Source of the DNA: Cytophagales bacterium
GTDB lineage: Bacteria > Bacteroidota > Bacteroidia > Cytophagales > Microscillaceae
Direction of reading: 5' to 3'
Assembly: GCA_013298075.1 (NCBI GenBank)
Contig: JAAFJG010000029.1
Span: forward strand, 1-54,475
Length of the DNA: 54,475 nt
Below are positions 44,963 to 54,105 of the stretch, piece by piece. A model generated the notes under the pieces. The model was not told where the DNA came from and ran no database searches. It saw nothing but the letters and a program-made list of their open reading frames with translations. The position numbers were made by a program, and so were the translations under genes. Numbering within the stretch: position 1 is the first letter of the stretch; every line of letters begins with the position of its first letter.

Positions 44963-45454
44963 TTATAATTCTTTGGGACTTTTTAACCACAATAAAGTGG
45001 CAGTATTATGGCTTACAGCAGCCCAATCGTCTGTTTTGAGTTCCAAACACGCTACCGCACACGTAGGCATAAACGATACATTGGCATCGGTTAAATAATC
45101 GGCAACCATTGTGCAACTCGGATTATGTCCTATCAAAAAAATTACTTCGGCTTGATTATCAAAATGAGTAATCACATTCAAAAAATCAGTATGCGTGGCA
45201 TCATACAAATTTTTTTCATATATAATTGTAGACTTATCAAAACTTAAATTTTCAGCCAAAATTTCGGCTGTTTGTTTGGTTCGATAGGCTGGACTTACGT
45301 ACATTTTTTGGGGAATAATGCCTTGTTTTTGCAAATTAATTCCTATTTTATGGGCATCATTGATGCCTTTTTCTTCCAAACTTCTTTCAAAATCGGCTTG
45401 CATTTCAACTCCTTCTTCGGCTTTTGCGTGTCGAATAATGTATAATTTTTTCAT
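44963..45454 (-). CDS. sixA: Histidine phosphatase family protein, SixA-like
   Basis: The 163-residue single-domain enzyme has the phosphohistidine site at the N-terminus (LYIIRHAKAEE), then DFERSLEEKG, YVSPAYRTKQTAEIL, a catalytic acidic residue in the Y-E-K-N-L-Y-D stretch, and the second His in VIFLIGHNPSCTMVADYL. The length and the RHAKAE start are those of SixA, which removes phosphate from histidine in phosphorelay or PTS proteins. The target here is unknown. It follows miaE by 12 bp on the same strand, forming a two-gene operon. Confidence 0.85.
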   Translation of the reverse strand: MKKLYIIRHAKAEEGVEMQADFERSLEEKGINDAHKIGINLQKQGIIPQKMYVSPAYRTKQTAEILAENLSFDKSTIIYEKNLYDATHTDFLNVITHFDNQAEVIFLIGHNPSCTMVADYLTDANVSFMPTCAVACLELKTDDWAAVSHNTATLLWLKSPKEL

Positions 45455-45466
45455 ATTTTTTGCGGT

Positions 45467-46048
45467 TTAATGAACTCTATCTTTTCGAATATCCAAATTT
45501 TTTAAAATATTTGCTTCTGCTTCGAGCATAATTTCAAATCGTTCATCGACTTCTTTTTCGGGAGAATATTCTTTGGCTAATTTAATAAAATTAACATAAT
45601 GTCCTGCTTCTGAAATCATCAATTCGTGATAAAACTCTTTTAAATTTTCATCAGCAATATGCAAAGATAATAACCGAAATCGCTCACAACTTCTGGCTTC
45701 TATCAAAGCATTTATCAATAATTTATCCATCAATCTTTGATTTGGACTTCCATTTTTTCGGTCTAAAGTCAATAATTGTAACACATATTCATCTTTTCTT
45801 TTTTGAGAAAGTTTGATATTTCTTTTTTTCATTTCCTTTAAAACCATTCTAAAATGCGCCCATTCTTCTGCCACGACAGGCGTAAGAATTTCCACTAATT
45901 TTTCTAATTGTGGATAATGCACAATCAATGAAATACAACTTGAGGCTGCTTTTTGTTCACAAAAAGCGTGGTCAATCAAAATTTCATCTATATTTTTTTC
46001 TGCAATATCTACCCAACGTGGGTCTGTTGCTAATTTTAAATTTAACAT
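45467..46048 (-). CDS. miaE: tRNA-(ms2io6A)-hydroxylase
   Basis: The 193-residue ferritin-like diiron protein has iron ligands in DHAFCEQKAASSCISLI (first Glu), VAEEWAHFRMVL (Glu/His), LIEARSCERFRLL, and HELMISEAGHYVNFI (Glu/His). This spacing is that of MiaE, which hydroxylates the isopentenyl group of 2-methylthio-N6-isopentenyladenosine at position 37 of tRNA, using O2. Bacteroidota homologues are shorter than the Salmonella enzyme. It leads the miaE-sixA unit. A REP-like copy lies just upstream. Confidence 0.85.
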   Translation of the reverse strand: MLNLKLATDPRWVDIAEKNIDEILIDHAFCEQKAASSCISLIVHYPQLEKLVEILTPVVAEEWAHFRMVLKEMKKRNIKLSQKRKDEYVLQLLTLDRKNGSPNQRLMDKLLINALIEARSCERFRLLSLHIADENLKEFYHELMISEAGHYVNFIKLAKEYSPEKEVDERFEIMLEAEANILKNLDIRKDRVH

Positions 46049-46122
46049 TTTTTTGATAAAAAATAAATCATAAAATAAATCAGTTTCTTAGGAACTTATT
46101 GTGGTGTTAATTTTATTTTATT

Positions 46123-46293
46123 ATGAATAACCATTTATTTCAAAATATAGAAAAATATCTATTTGAGCAATATAAAAATTTTGGCTAAAGCCAACGATTA
46201 AATTTTATATTATCCTCCAGATAAATCTGGAGGCAATTCAAAAAACACGTCTCTAAAAAATATTTTTATTTTTTCGCACAAATTTCCTAAGAA
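46123..46293 (+). repeat. REP-like hairpin repeat, copy D
   Basis: Core CCTCCAGATAAATCTGGAGG at 46214-46233, preceded by GGCTAAAGCC and ending CGCACAAATTTCCTAAGAA. It lies between the MBL hydrolase gene and miaE, which are both on the minus strand. Confidence 0.85.
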
Positions 46294-46317
46294 TCATAAA
46301 TCATAAAAAAATAAATA

Positions 46318-47205
46318 TTAACCCATTTTCTTTTTCCAATATCTCACCAAACCTGCCACGCTCATCCACGCAGGATTAGCATATTGATAACGTGTAAGTG
46401 TTTGATTATCAAGGTTTTGTTTTAATAATTCTTGTTTACAATAGTCATCAAAAAGCGGAGTGATTTCCTCAATTGTTTTCCCTTTTTGCCATTCTGTTAA
46501 AATCCATTTTGATAATTGATTCATATTTTGACTTAAATCGTTTAAATGTTTTTCAATATCAGTAACTTCTCCAAAATGCGTTAAATAAAATTTATCAGCC
46601 TTCAAATTTCTTAAAATTTCGATAGATTTTTCCCACGCTTCTATATCAATATCTGGCGGTGGCATTGGAGCAACAGTCGGTCCGTTACCTATTTTCACGC
46701 CTGCCACATCGCCTGTAAAAATATTTTTTTCAAATTGCCACGCAATATGATGGCTCGCATGTCCGGGCGTATGCCACGCTTGTAATTTTACGTCATCAAT
46801 TTCAAAAATTTGTTTATCTTCTACGCCCACCAATTTATTCTCAGGAATAGGATTCATTTGTCCCCATAAATAATCCATTTTATCTTGATAAATTCTTTTG
46901 GCAGATTCCATTAATTTTTCGGGGCGAGCCAAATGTGGTAAGCCTGCTGGGTGAACATAAATATCTGCGCCATTTTCAGCAAACGCCCAAGCCGCACCTG
47001 CGTGGTCTAAATGAATATGCGTTAAAAAAACGTGTTGAATATCTTTCCAATCGACTTCAATTTTTGCTAATTCATTTTGGAGATTTTTGAGAGAAGAATG
47101 AGGACCTGTTTCTATCAAAATAGGCGTATTTTTATTTGTTTTTATCAAATAGCTGGCAATACTTTTAGTTTCACCCAAAAAATGTAAATCAATCGTTTGT
47201 ATCAT
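46318..47205 (-). CDS. MBL-fold metallo-hydrolase
   Basis: The 295-residue metallo-beta-lactamase-fold protein has the binuclear zinc site complete: [16 protein letters not shown] (HxHxDH), [19 protein letters not shown] (bridging Asp) and FYLTHFGE (last His). A C-terminal helical part ([19 protein letters not shown]) resembles the SoxH/YflN-like subgroup. Hydrolysis of a thioester or lactone is possible, but the substrate cannot be read. It is cytoplasmic and divergent from mscL, sharing an intergenic region with twin ATCGAT palindromes. Confidence 0.85.
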   Translation of the reverse strand: MIQTIDLHFLGETKSIASYLIKTNKNTPILIETGPHSSLKNLQNELAKIEVDWKDIQHVFLTHIHLDHAGAAWAFAENGADIYVHPAGLPHLARPEKLMESAKRIYQDKMDYLWGQMNPIPENKLVGVEDKQIFEIDDVKLQAWHTPGHASHHIAWQFEKNIFTGDVAGVKIGNGPTVAPMPPPDIDIEAWEKSIEILRNLKADKFYLTHFGEVTDIEKHLNDLSQNMNQLSKWILTEWQKGKTIEEITPLFDDYCKQELLKQNLDNQTLTRYQYANPAWMSVAGLVRYWKKKMG

Positions 47206-47224
47206 TTTTATTATATATTTTTTG

Positions 47225-47232
47225 CAAAGTTA
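47225..47232 (-). promoter_or_regulatory. -7 box of the MBL hydrolase gene
   Basis: TAACTTTG on the minus strand, 20 bp before the ATG. The expected -33 zone overlaps the first ATCGAT palindrome (47250-47261), so that site could block or help polymerase. Confidence 0.45.
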
Positions 47233-47249
47233 AATTTATTTTTTTGTTT

Positions 47250-47282
47250 TTTATCGATAAATTTTAATTTTTTATCGATAAA
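47250..47282. promoter_or_regulatory. Twin palindromic operator-like sites
   Basis: TTTATCGATAAA occurs at 47250-47261 and 47271-47282, start-to-start 21 bp (two helical turns), in a direct repeat of TTTTTTATCGATAAATTTT. It sits in the divergent promoter region of the MBL gene and mscL. This arrangement fits two dimers of a regulator on the same DNA face. Confidence 0.55.
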
Positions 47283-47358
47283 TTTTGTTTTTGATACAAA
47301 TATAATTTTTATTTGCATTGTTATTTTAACAATTATTTATTTTATTTTACTAATTATT

Positions 47359-47790
47359 ATGTTTAAAGAATTTAAAACCTTTATTTTAAGAGGAAATGTT
47401 TTTGACCTTGCTGTAGGTGTTATTATTGGTGGTGCTTTTGGTGGTATTACGGCTTCTTTGGTTGCTGATATTATTATGCCGATTGTTGGTATCGTATTTC
47501 AAGCGGATTTTACTAACTTGTATATTCCTCTTTCTGAAAAAGTAAAAGCAGGTTTGTTATTAAATCCGAATTTACCATTAGTAGAAGCAAAAAAATTAGG
47601 TCCAGTGTTGGCTTGGGGTAATTTTGTAACGATTATTATCAATTTTGTTATTTTAGCTTTTGTTATTTTTATAATGATAAAAGCAGTAAATAAATTAATG
47701 AAAAAAGAAGAAGCAGCACCAGCGCCTCCAGCAGCACCGTCTGCTTCAGAAGTGTTATTGTCTGAAATTAGAGATTTATTGAAAAAATAA
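47359..47790 (+). CDS. mscL: Large-conductance mechanosensitive channel MscL
   Basis: 143 residues from the ATG at 47359; the open frame runs 162 bp further upstream, but that part covers the promoter region, and [28 protein letters not shown] is the universal start. TM1 with the pore-lining glycines is [33 protein letters not shown]2 is [24 protein letters not shown]. The cytoplasmic end is [29 protein letters not shown], the usual Pro/Ala linker and helical bundle. The channel opens under membrane tension to release solutes during osmotic downshock. It forms homopentamers in the inner membrane. A terminator follows. Confidence 0.95.
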   Translation: MFKEFKTFILRGNVFDLAVGVIIGGAFGGITASLVADIIMPIVGIVFQADFTNLYIPLSEKVKAGLLLNPNLPLVEAKKLGPVLAWGNFVTIIINFVILAFVIFIMIKAVNKLMKKEEAAPAPPAAPSASEVLLSEIRDLLKK

Positions 47791-47812
47791 TCATTTTTTA
47801 TCAAATATATGT

Positions 47813-47849
47813 TAGACTTTTTAAGTAATTTATTTGCTTAGAAAGTCTA
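47813..47849 (+). terminator. Terminator of mscL
   Basis: TAGACTTTTTAAG (47813-47825) pairs with CTTAGAAAGTCTA (47837-47849) with one mismatch, then a T run. Confidence 0.75.
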
Positions 47850-48065
47850 TTTTTTGATTTAAAAGTTATCTAAAAAAATACCTTCATTTTTATATTCATA
47901 TTCCAAAATTAGTCTTATTTTTTATCATTTTATCAAAAAAATAAAAAAAAATCAATAATAATTTTTTTATTTTCTTTTTTTGTTGTTATTTTGGGAGTTG
48001 AAAATATTATTTTTCAAAAATAACCAATACAAAAATTAGCACTAACACTTATTTTATTAAAAAAA

Positions 48066-50459
48066 ATGATACGAAAAACAACCAATGACCTACGAAAAAC
48101 AACCAATGACATTATTGATGGATTAAATATTGCCAAAAGTTTATATAGCAACTTTGATAATGAAGCAGAAAATAAGCTATCAAAATTAGTTATTAATCAA
48201 GGTATGAACGAAGTATATACGATTGGTAATAAAGTAATGATGGGCGTTGTAGGCTTACATTTTCTCTTATTATTGACATTTGCAGGCATCAAAAATGAGT
48301 TTTTAGTTCCGATTATTTTAGGTGTAAGTTTATTGGCTATTTTTTATGTGAGTGTTTGGAAAATTCCTCATCATTTATTAACACGCATTTTGGCGGGAGT
48401 TGTTTTGCAAAGTTTTGGTTTGTTATATTTATATCAGTTGGAAGCCATCCCTGAAATTCGTTTTTTATTTTTTGCTTCTTTTACATTTTTGATTGTTTAT
48501 CAAGATATAAAAGTATTGTATCCAGCCGCATTTTTGTTTATTTTACAACTACTTATTTTTATTTTATTTGCCGAACAAATTAATGAGATACTTAATAATT
48601 ATCCTAATTATAAACATATATTAAATTTTATTCCTCGAAAAAATAACGATGAATTAGATATTTTAGCGATGTCTTTGTATATAGGAGCGTCTATTTTGCA
48701 GGCATTGAGCATTGGATTGTGGGCAACTTATTTGCGTAGAAATAGTATTGCAAATATTATTTATAAAATAAAAATTGCTGAAAGTCAAGTTGACTTAGCA
48801 GAAGCAAACAATGATTTAGAAAATAAAATTAACGAAAAAACAAAAGAATTACAAAGATTATTAGAAATCACACAATCAGACGAAGAGGAGTTAAGGCAAA
48901 ATCTCGAAGAAATTCAAGCCACTCAAGACGAGTTAGAATCGCAAAGAAGGAAACTTTTAGAGAATCAAGAAGTGATGTTATCCACTGAAAAAATACTCAA
49001 AGAGCAACAAAAGGAACTTCAAGAACAACAATGGGTTGAGCATAAACTGAACGAAATTGATGAAGTAATGCGACAAAATGATGAAAAAGAAATGAGATTA
49101 TTTGCGGATAATGTGCTTTTAGAAGTCGCAAAAATTGTCAAAGCATCAAGAGCCGCTTTTTATTTATTTGATGATATATCTGAAACGCTTACAATGGTGG
49201 GCGGATATGCGTGTACGCCTGAAACAGTTCAAAAAAATACGTTTAAAATAGGAGAGGGGATTATTGGGCAAGTTATCAAAACTAAAAATACGATGACGAT
49301 TGATAATATTCCTGATGATGGATTGGTGATTGAATCAGCCTTAGCAAAAATAAAAAGTAAAGCTGTTACAATTATTCCTTTGGTCTATAATGGCGAATTG
49401 CAAGGCGTGATGGAGTTGGCGGTTTTGCAAAAATTTGATGAATTACATCTTGTTTTTTTAAGTCAAGTGAACAAAAATATTGCAGGAACATTACAAAATA
49501 TAAGGGCTTTTCAAACTACTCAAAATTTATTAACTCAATCTCAAGAAATTACAAGCCAATTAGAAAATAACGCCAAAGAATTAGAGCAAGCAAGATTCAA
49601 ACTCGAACAAAAAACGGGAGAATATAAAACGCAATTTAATGCCATTAACAAATCTTTAATGGTAATGATTTGTGGTGTGAAAGGTGAAATTTTAAAAGTA
49701 AACGAAAAATTTGCACAATCTACAGAATACACAGAAGAAGAATTAGTCGGAAAACATTTGAGTATTTTGTTTCCTGAACACGTCATTAACTCTAAAAATT
49801 ATAGATTATTGGGCGCAAATACGAAAACGGATTTTTTTGAGGGAGAATATGAATGTATCACCAAAAATAATACGCCTTTTTGGATACGTTTTTATTATTA
49901 TAATTTTAGCGAAAATAATGAAAATCAAATTATGGTGCTTTCTTATAATATCACCAAAGAAAAATTACAAGAAAAAATGATAAAAGAACAACTCGATGCA
50001 ATGGAATATAATCAGCAATTATTATATCAAAATGTCGAATTGATGCAAGATTTACAATATGAAAAAGATGCCAAAACGAGAGAATTAGAGGAACAAATAC
50101 GAGCCATCGATTTTACTTTTGCTACTGCAAATTTTGACACCAAAGGAAATATTAAATCGATAAATGGTAAAATGTGCGAGTTTTTAGGCTATGAACAAAG
50201 TTACTTATCAACCAAAAATATAAAAGATTTAATCGATATAAATACCGATGAAATTGTCGCTTTCCCTGAATGGTGGAGTCAAATACAAGAAAATCAAGTA
50301 TTAGAAGGAAATTATGCTTTTGCAGATAACGAAAAAAATACGGTTTGGTTATATGGTACTTTTTATCCCGTTACTGATGCACAAAATCATCTAAAACAAG
50401 TTATGTTTTTAGGTATTGAAAAAATAAATATGGTGGCTAATGTAAAAAATTCAAAATGA
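48066..50459 (+). CDS. Membrane-bound coiled-coil GAF/PAS/PAS signalling protein without an output domain
   Basis: 797 residues. Six or seven membrane helices lie at about 55-235. A long coiled coil follows (about 235-335, LENKINEKTKELQRLLEI ... EELRQNLEEIQATQDELESQRRKLLENQ). A GAF domain is at about 340-485 (VAKIVKASRAAFYLFDD, KIGEGIIGQVIKTKNT, AVTIIPLVYNGELQGVMELAV). PAS domains lie at about 520-640 (KVNEKFAQSTEYTEEELVGKHLSILFP) and 680-785 (INGKMCEFLGYEQSYLS), with coiled coil between. No histidine kinase, cyclase or GGDEF domain follows, so a partner must carry the signal. The first codons contain a tandem 21-bp duplication that repeats RKTTND. Confidence 0.8.
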   Translation: MIRKTTNDLRKTTNDIIDGLNIAKSLYSNFDNEAENKLSKLVINQGMNEVYTIGNKVMMGVVGLHFLLLLTFAGIKNEFLVPIILGVSLLAIFYVSVWKIPHHLLTRILAGVVLQSFGLLYLYQLEAIPEIRFLFFASFTFLIVYQDIKVLYPAAFLFILQLLIFILFAEQINEILNNYPNYKHILNFIPRKNNDELDILAMSLYIGASILQALSIGLWATYLRRNSIANIIYKIKIAESQVDLAEANNDLENKINEKTKELQRLLEITQSDEEELRQNLEEIQATQDELESQRRKLLENQEVMLSTEKILKEQQKELQEQQWVEHKLNEIDEVMRQNDEKEMRLFADNVLLEVAKIVKASRAAFYLFDDISETLTMVGGYACTPETVQKNTFKIGEGIIGQVIKTKNTMTIDNIPDDGLVIESALAKIKSKAVTIIPLVYNGELQGVMELAVLQKFDELHLVFLSQVNKNIAGTLQNIRAFQTTQNLLTQSQEITSQLENNAKELEQARFKLEQKTGEYKTQFNAINKSLMVMICGVKGEILKVNEKFAQSTEYTEEELVGKHLSILFPEHVINSKNYRLLGANTKTDFFEGEYECITKNNTPFWIRFYYYNFSENNENQIMVLSYNITKEKLQEKMIKEQLDAMEYNQQLLYQNVELMQDLQYEKDAKTRELEEQIRAIDFTFATANFDTKGNIKSINGKMCEFLGYEQSYLSTKNIKDLIDINTDEIVAFPEWWSQIQENQVLEGNYAFADNEKNTVWLYGTFYPVTDAQNHLKQVMFLGIEKINMVANVKNSK

Positions 50460-50470
50460 TTTTTGGGTTA

Positions 50471-50615
50471 TTAGAAAATTTGTGCGGAAAATGAAAATAT
50501 GTTTTTTGAAATGTATTTTTTGAATTGCCTCCAGATTTATCTGGAGGATAATATAAAGTTCAATATGGCTTTAGCCGAAATTTTTATGTTTATTAAATGA
50601 ATATTTTTCTATAGT
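50471..50615 (-). repeat. REP-like hairpin repeat, copy E (reverse orientation)
   Basis: The core reads CCTCCAGATTTATCTGGAGG at 50528-50547, the inverse of the other copies, with CCGCACAAATTTTC at the left and GGCTAAAGCC-type sequence (TGGCTTTAGCC) at the right. It lies between convergent genes, where it might help to end transcription. Confidence 0.85.
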
Positions 50616-50630
50616 TTTTTTGTTTTGATT

Positions 50631-51704
50631 TTATTTTTCAAACAAAGATTCAAAGTTTTTTTGATTTGCTATCACAGAATATTTATCAACAATGGTTTGT
50701 TTAGTTTTTTGAGCAATGGTTTCATAATTATATTTATTTTCTAAAAACATAATTAAAATTTGTTTCCATTCTTCTTTATTTTTACACAAAAAACCATTTT
50801 CATTGTGTTGGATAATGTCCGTATTCACGCCCACAGGCGAGGCAATCGTTGGAATTCCTAACGACATATATTGTAATGCTTTAAATCCACATTTTCCATT
50901 TGCCCATTTATCGTCAGTCAAAGGCATCAAACCAATATCAATTTTTAGTAAATCTTGTATTTCTGTATTTTTATTCCACTCGATAAATTCCAAAGATTGA
51001 AGGGAAATAGTTGGTTTTTGATTCGCAATGACAATCATTTTGAACGTATATTTTTGTTCCAATTCTTGTAATATTTCCCACAAAAAATCTAAATAAAATA
51101 AAGTCGAGTGCGTTCCTGTCCAACCAATCGTAAAAATATTATTTTTTTGAGTAGGATATAAATCTCTATTATGTAAGTTTTGGGTGTCAATCGTAGTCGG
51201 ATTTAACACTACATTTTGATTAAATTGCTTGGCATAATCGACTAAATATTGATTTCCTGCACTGATTTTAGTTGCCCATTTACAAATAAGATTTGTTTTT
51301 TGGTGGAATTTTAATCGAGATACTAATTTATTCTCTTGCGAAGTATTGGGCAACCAAATCGCATCATCAAAATCAAAAATAATTTTCTTTTTTGCAATTT
51401 TTGCTATCCAATATTCGATAAAAGGATAACCCAATGGAGTTGCTTCGCGATGGATAAATACAAAATCATATTTTTTTAGATGAAATAATATTTTTATTCG
51501 CCTCAAAAAACCTTTTAAAATACCAATAATTTTTGCAAATTTATATCCTTGTTTATATAAAATTTTCCAAGTTTTTTCGTCTAAAAAAGATTGTCTATCA
51601 ATTTGATGTCCATTTTCTTTTAAAAAATGAAGATATTGCTCAAACCTAAAACGTTGTGAAGGTGCTTCGCCTGCAGGATATGGGTGTAAAAATAATATTT
51701 TCAC
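50631..51704 (-). CDS. Glycosyltransferase family 4 (GT-B fold)
   Basis: The 357-residue protein starts MKILFLHPYPAGEAPSQRFRFEQY, typical of GT-B enzymes. The N-terminal domain includes FVFIHREATPLGYPFIEYWIAK and IIFDFDDAIW. The C-terminal domain has FTIGWTGTHSTLFYLDFL (nucleotide-sugar site) and IGLMPLTDDKWANGKCGFKALQYMSLGIPTIASPVGVNTDII, the E/K-x7-E-like donor pocket of group 1 transferases. It acts at the inner membrane on lipid-linked sugars for surface polysaccharide. No polysaccharide cluster surrounds it. Donor and acceptor are unknown. Confidence 0.85.
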   Translation of the reverse strand: MKILFLHPYPAGEAPSQRFRFEQYLHFLKENGHQIDRQSFLDEKTWKILYKQGYKFAKIIGILKGFLRRIKILFHLKKYDFVFIHREATPLGYPFIEYWIAKIAKKKIIFDFDDAIWLPNTSQENKLVSRLKFHQKTNLICKWATKISAGNQYLVDYAKQFNQNVVLNPTTIDTQNLHNRDLYPTQKNNIFTIGWTGTHSTLFYLDFLWEILQELEQKYTFKMIVIANQKPTISLQSLEFIEWNKNTEIQDLLKIDIGLMPLTDDKWANGKCGFKALQYMSLGIPTIASPVGVNTDIIQHNENGFLCKNKEEWKQILIMFLENKYNYETIAQKTKQTIVDKYSVIANQKNFESLFEK

Positions 51705-51760
51705 GAGTGTATTAGTGTTAAATCGGATAAAAAATTCCTTTTTTTACTTTGTAAATATTA

Positions 51761-51796
51761 TCTAAAACGTAGGAATTAATGCCTACGTTTTAGATG
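51761..51796. terminator. Hairpin between the symporter and GT4 genes
   Basis: Perfect 14-bp stem ATCTAAAACGTAGG (51761-51774) with CCTACGTTTTAGAT (51783-51796) around an 8-nt loop. It lies downstream of the symporter gene on the minus strand; the following sequence is AT-rich without a clean T run, so it may be a terminator or an RNA-stabilising stem. Confidence 0.5.
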
Positions 51797-51839
51797 TGTA
51801 ATTATTTTTTTAGGTTATATTCCAAAATTTAATCAAGAT

Positions 51840-53216
51840 TTAATGAGTTAAATTATTTCTTTGGAAATATTTTTTTGCCTCTTGCATCACTTTTGGTGAT
51901 AAATAAATAGCTGAAAACATTGTCGGAATTGCCATTAAAGCATACATAATTCCAATCGTACTGACTGCCACATTCACAGATGCAACCGCTCCCAAAATAA
52001 TAGAAACGACATAAAAATAGTTATAATAATGCCCATATTTCGCTCCAAACAGAAAAGAAACGCATTTCATTCCATAATAAGAATAAGAAAATAAAGTTGT
52101 CAAAGCAAAAATCAACACACACATTATCAAAATCGGCAAGCCAATATAAGGCAAACTACTAAACGCTTTGGCAGTGATAATAACACTTTCATTTTTGCCC
52201 GCACCTATCCAAGTATTTGTCATCAAAATTGCCAATGCAGTCATACTACACACCACAATCGTATCGACAAACGGATTCATCATACTCGCAATGCCCTCTC
52301 GAATTGGCTCTTGACTTTTGGTTGCTCCGTACATCATCGGAGTTGTGCCGATGCCCGCCTCATTCGAAAATGCAGCACGCCTAACGCCTATTATCATCAC
52401 AGTTCCGACCGCACCTCCTGCAACTGCTTGCCCTGTAAAAGCATCATGAAAAATCAACATCACACACGCAGGAATTTGTTGAAAATTCATTATAATAATC
52501 AAAATAACACAAAAAACGTACAAAATAACCATCAAAGGAACTAAGGCAGTTGCCATTTTTGCAATGCGTTTGATGCCTCCAAAAATAATAAAAGAAGTCA
52601 TTATCGCCAAAATAATTCCGATAGTTAAATCAGAATAAAAATGATTTTCGGCATCAACCCAACCATTGGGAATTAAAACCATACCACGCAAAACTTCGGT
52701 CAGTTGATTTGCTTGAAACAAAGGCAACGAGCCACCCAAACCAGCCACACAAAAAAATATAGCCAAAAAATACCATTTTTTGCCCATTCCTTCCACAATT
52801 ACATACATCGGACCACCTTGTAATTGTCCCATATTATCTTTTCCACGATACATTACCGCCAAACTACACGTAAAAAATTGTGTTGCCATTCCTACCATCG
52901 CACTTATCCACATCCAAAATAACGCACCAGGGCCGCCAGTCGTAATTGCCAAAGCCACTCCGCTAATATTTCCCATACCTACGGTGGCTGCTAACGAACT
53001 TGCTAAGGCTTCGAAACGACTAATTTCGCCTTGCGTATTTGTATTTTTATCATATTTTCCACTTAAAACTTGTAAAGCGTGTTTGAAATAAAAGATAGGA
53101 ATAAATTTTGAATAAATCATAAAATAAATTCCGCCGCCTACCAATAAAATAAGCAAAGGATAACCTCCAATAAAATCTTCGGCTTTAATGATAAAATTAC
53201 CTAATAATTCGAGCAT
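51840..53216 (-). CDS. Sodium:alanine/glycine symporter, AgcS family
   Basis: The 458-residue inner-membrane carrier has about 11 helices. Signature segments of the AGCS family are present: GEISRFEALASSLAATVGMGNISGVALAITTGGPGALFWMWISAMVGMATQF near residues 60-115, YRGKDNMGQLQGGPMYVIVEGMGKKW, VGTVMIIGVRRAAFSNEAGIGTTPMMYGATKSQEPIREG and FVDTIVVCSMTALAIL. It couples Na+ entry to uptake of alanine, glycine or a similar small amino acid. It is a typical stand-alone gene; MepB lies 66 bp upstream on the same strand. Confidence 0.92.
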   Translation of the reverse strand: MLELLGNFIIKAEDFIGGYPLLILLVGGGIYFMIYSKFIPIFYFKHALQVLSGKYDKNTNTQGEISRFEALASSLAATVGMGNISGVALAITTGGPGALFWMWISAMVGMATQFFTCSLAVMYRGKDNMGQLQGGPMYVIVEGMGKKWYFLAIFFCVAGLGGSLPLFQANQLTEVLRGMVLIPNGWVDAENHFYSDLTIGIILAIMTSFIIFGGIKRIAKMATALVPLMVILYVFCVILIIIMNFQQIPACVMLIFHDAFTGQAVAGGAVGTVMIIGVRRAAFSNEAGIGTTPMMYGATKSQEPIREGIASMMNPFVDTIVVCSMTALAILMTNTWIGAGKNESVIITAKAFSSLPYIGLPILIMCVLIFALTTLFSYSYYGMKCVSFLFGAKYGHYYNYFYVVSIILGAVASVNVAVSTIGIMYALMAIPTMFSAIYLSPKVMQEAKKYFQRNNLTH

Positions 53217-53282
53217 AGTTTTTTTGGTATAAGTATTTAATTAGATGTTTTTTGTTGTTTTTTCTTAGTTAATTTTTTCTAT

Positions 53283-53804
53283 TTATTTCTCCAAATCTAA
53301 TAAAATTTTTATTTTTTTTAAGTCAATTTGTTCATTTTCTGAGATTTCTAAAAAATATTTAGTTTGCCAAAGTTGAGTTTTTTGTGCTTGTTTATTCGTT
53401 ACCAAATCCCAAGTTGGATATACTCTAATTCCACGTTTTCCGTTTCTTGTTTTGTTAGATAAAATTTTGTTTTCATCTAAAATTGCTTTAGAAAAAATAA
53501 AAACTCCAAATTTTGTTTCTTTTTTTGTGGCAATAATATAAAAATCAATCTCATCTAAAATATTAAACGGCTCTGTAATTCCTTTTTCATTACGTTTCCA
53601 AATTGTTACAAATTGTCCTGTTTTTGTGGGTGTAATTTTCGCTGTTCGAAACTTGATATTTTTATGATTAAGTCTAAAAGTATGTGCAAAGTATTCTTGA
53701 CTTTCTAATTCCTTTTCCAAGTTTGTCAATTCAAGTTCACAAGGTTTAAAAATATATTTATCTATAAGTTCAATAGATGAATATGTGGTTTGTAAGTTTG
53801 TCAA
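53283..53804 (-). CDS. mepB: MepB family protein
   Basis: The 173-residue protein matches the MepB family, first named from the Staphylococcus aureus mepRAB locus. Family landmarks are YFAHTFRLNHKNIKFRTAKITPTKTGQFVTIWKRNEKGITEPF, DFYIIATKKETKFGVFIFSKAIL and KRGIRVYPTWDLVTNKQAQKTQLWQTKYFLEI. The biochemical role is unknown. Neither mepR nor mepA is beside it; it precedes the AgcS symporter by 66 bp on the same strand. It is soluble, with no signal peptide. Confidence 0.85.
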   Translation of the reverse strand: MTNLQTTYSSIELIDKYIFKPCELELTNLEKELESQEYFAHTFRLNHKNIKFRTAKITPTKTGQFVTIWKRNEKGITEPFNILDEIDFYIIATKKETKFGVFIFSKAILDENKILSNKTRNGKRGIRVYPTWDLVTNKQAQKTQLWQTKYFLEISENEQIDLKKIKILLDLEK

Positions 53805-53846
53805 ATTGTTGTAAATTAGATTATATTTTTAAATTTTTATAGTTAA

Positions 53847-53919
53847 TCCTTGGTCTGTGGCACACAGACCGAAATAAAAGTTACTAAGCTATTTTGGTCT
53901 GTGTGCCACAGACCAAGGA
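53847..53919. repeat. Long nested hairpin upstream of mepB
   Basis: Perfect 24-bp arms at 53847-53870 and 53896-53919, both containing GGTCTGTG and CACAGACC, so each arm can also fold on itself. The loop is about 25 nt. It is GC-rich compared with the surroundings. Function unknown; it may be a mobile repeat. Confidence 0.75.
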
Positions 53920-53945
53920 GAAAGTTGTGTTTTAATTTTTAATAT

Positions 53946-54104
53946 TTACTCTTTTCGTATTTTGATTAGTTTTTCTTTGTCTTTTAATTCAATATTTTCT
54001 ATCAATTCCACGTTTATTTCGATATATTCTAATTGTCTTTTTAGTTTTTCGTATAGATTGATAGAATTAATGAACTCAAAAAAATTAGATTTATTTTCTT
54101 TATT
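53946..54104 (-). pseudogene. 3' remnant of an ORF interrupted by a MITE-like element
   Basis: Minus-strand frame of 52 residues ending LIKIRKE-stop, rich in Lys/Glu and probably coiled coil (NLYEKLKRQLEYIEINVELI). It is open exactly up to the inverted repeat of the MITE, whose last bases supply an in-frame TGA. Removing the element and one copy of the 6-bp duplication joins it in frame to a further stretch (IEKELKSN) at 54327-54347. No start codon is found before another stop further upstream. The family is unknown. Confidence 0.6.
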
Positions 54105-54105
54105 T

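Noticed and set aside
47197-47358. Long N-terminal extension of MscL
   Set aside because: It covers the twin palindromes and the divergent promoter region; MscL is universally begun at MFKEFK-like sequence.
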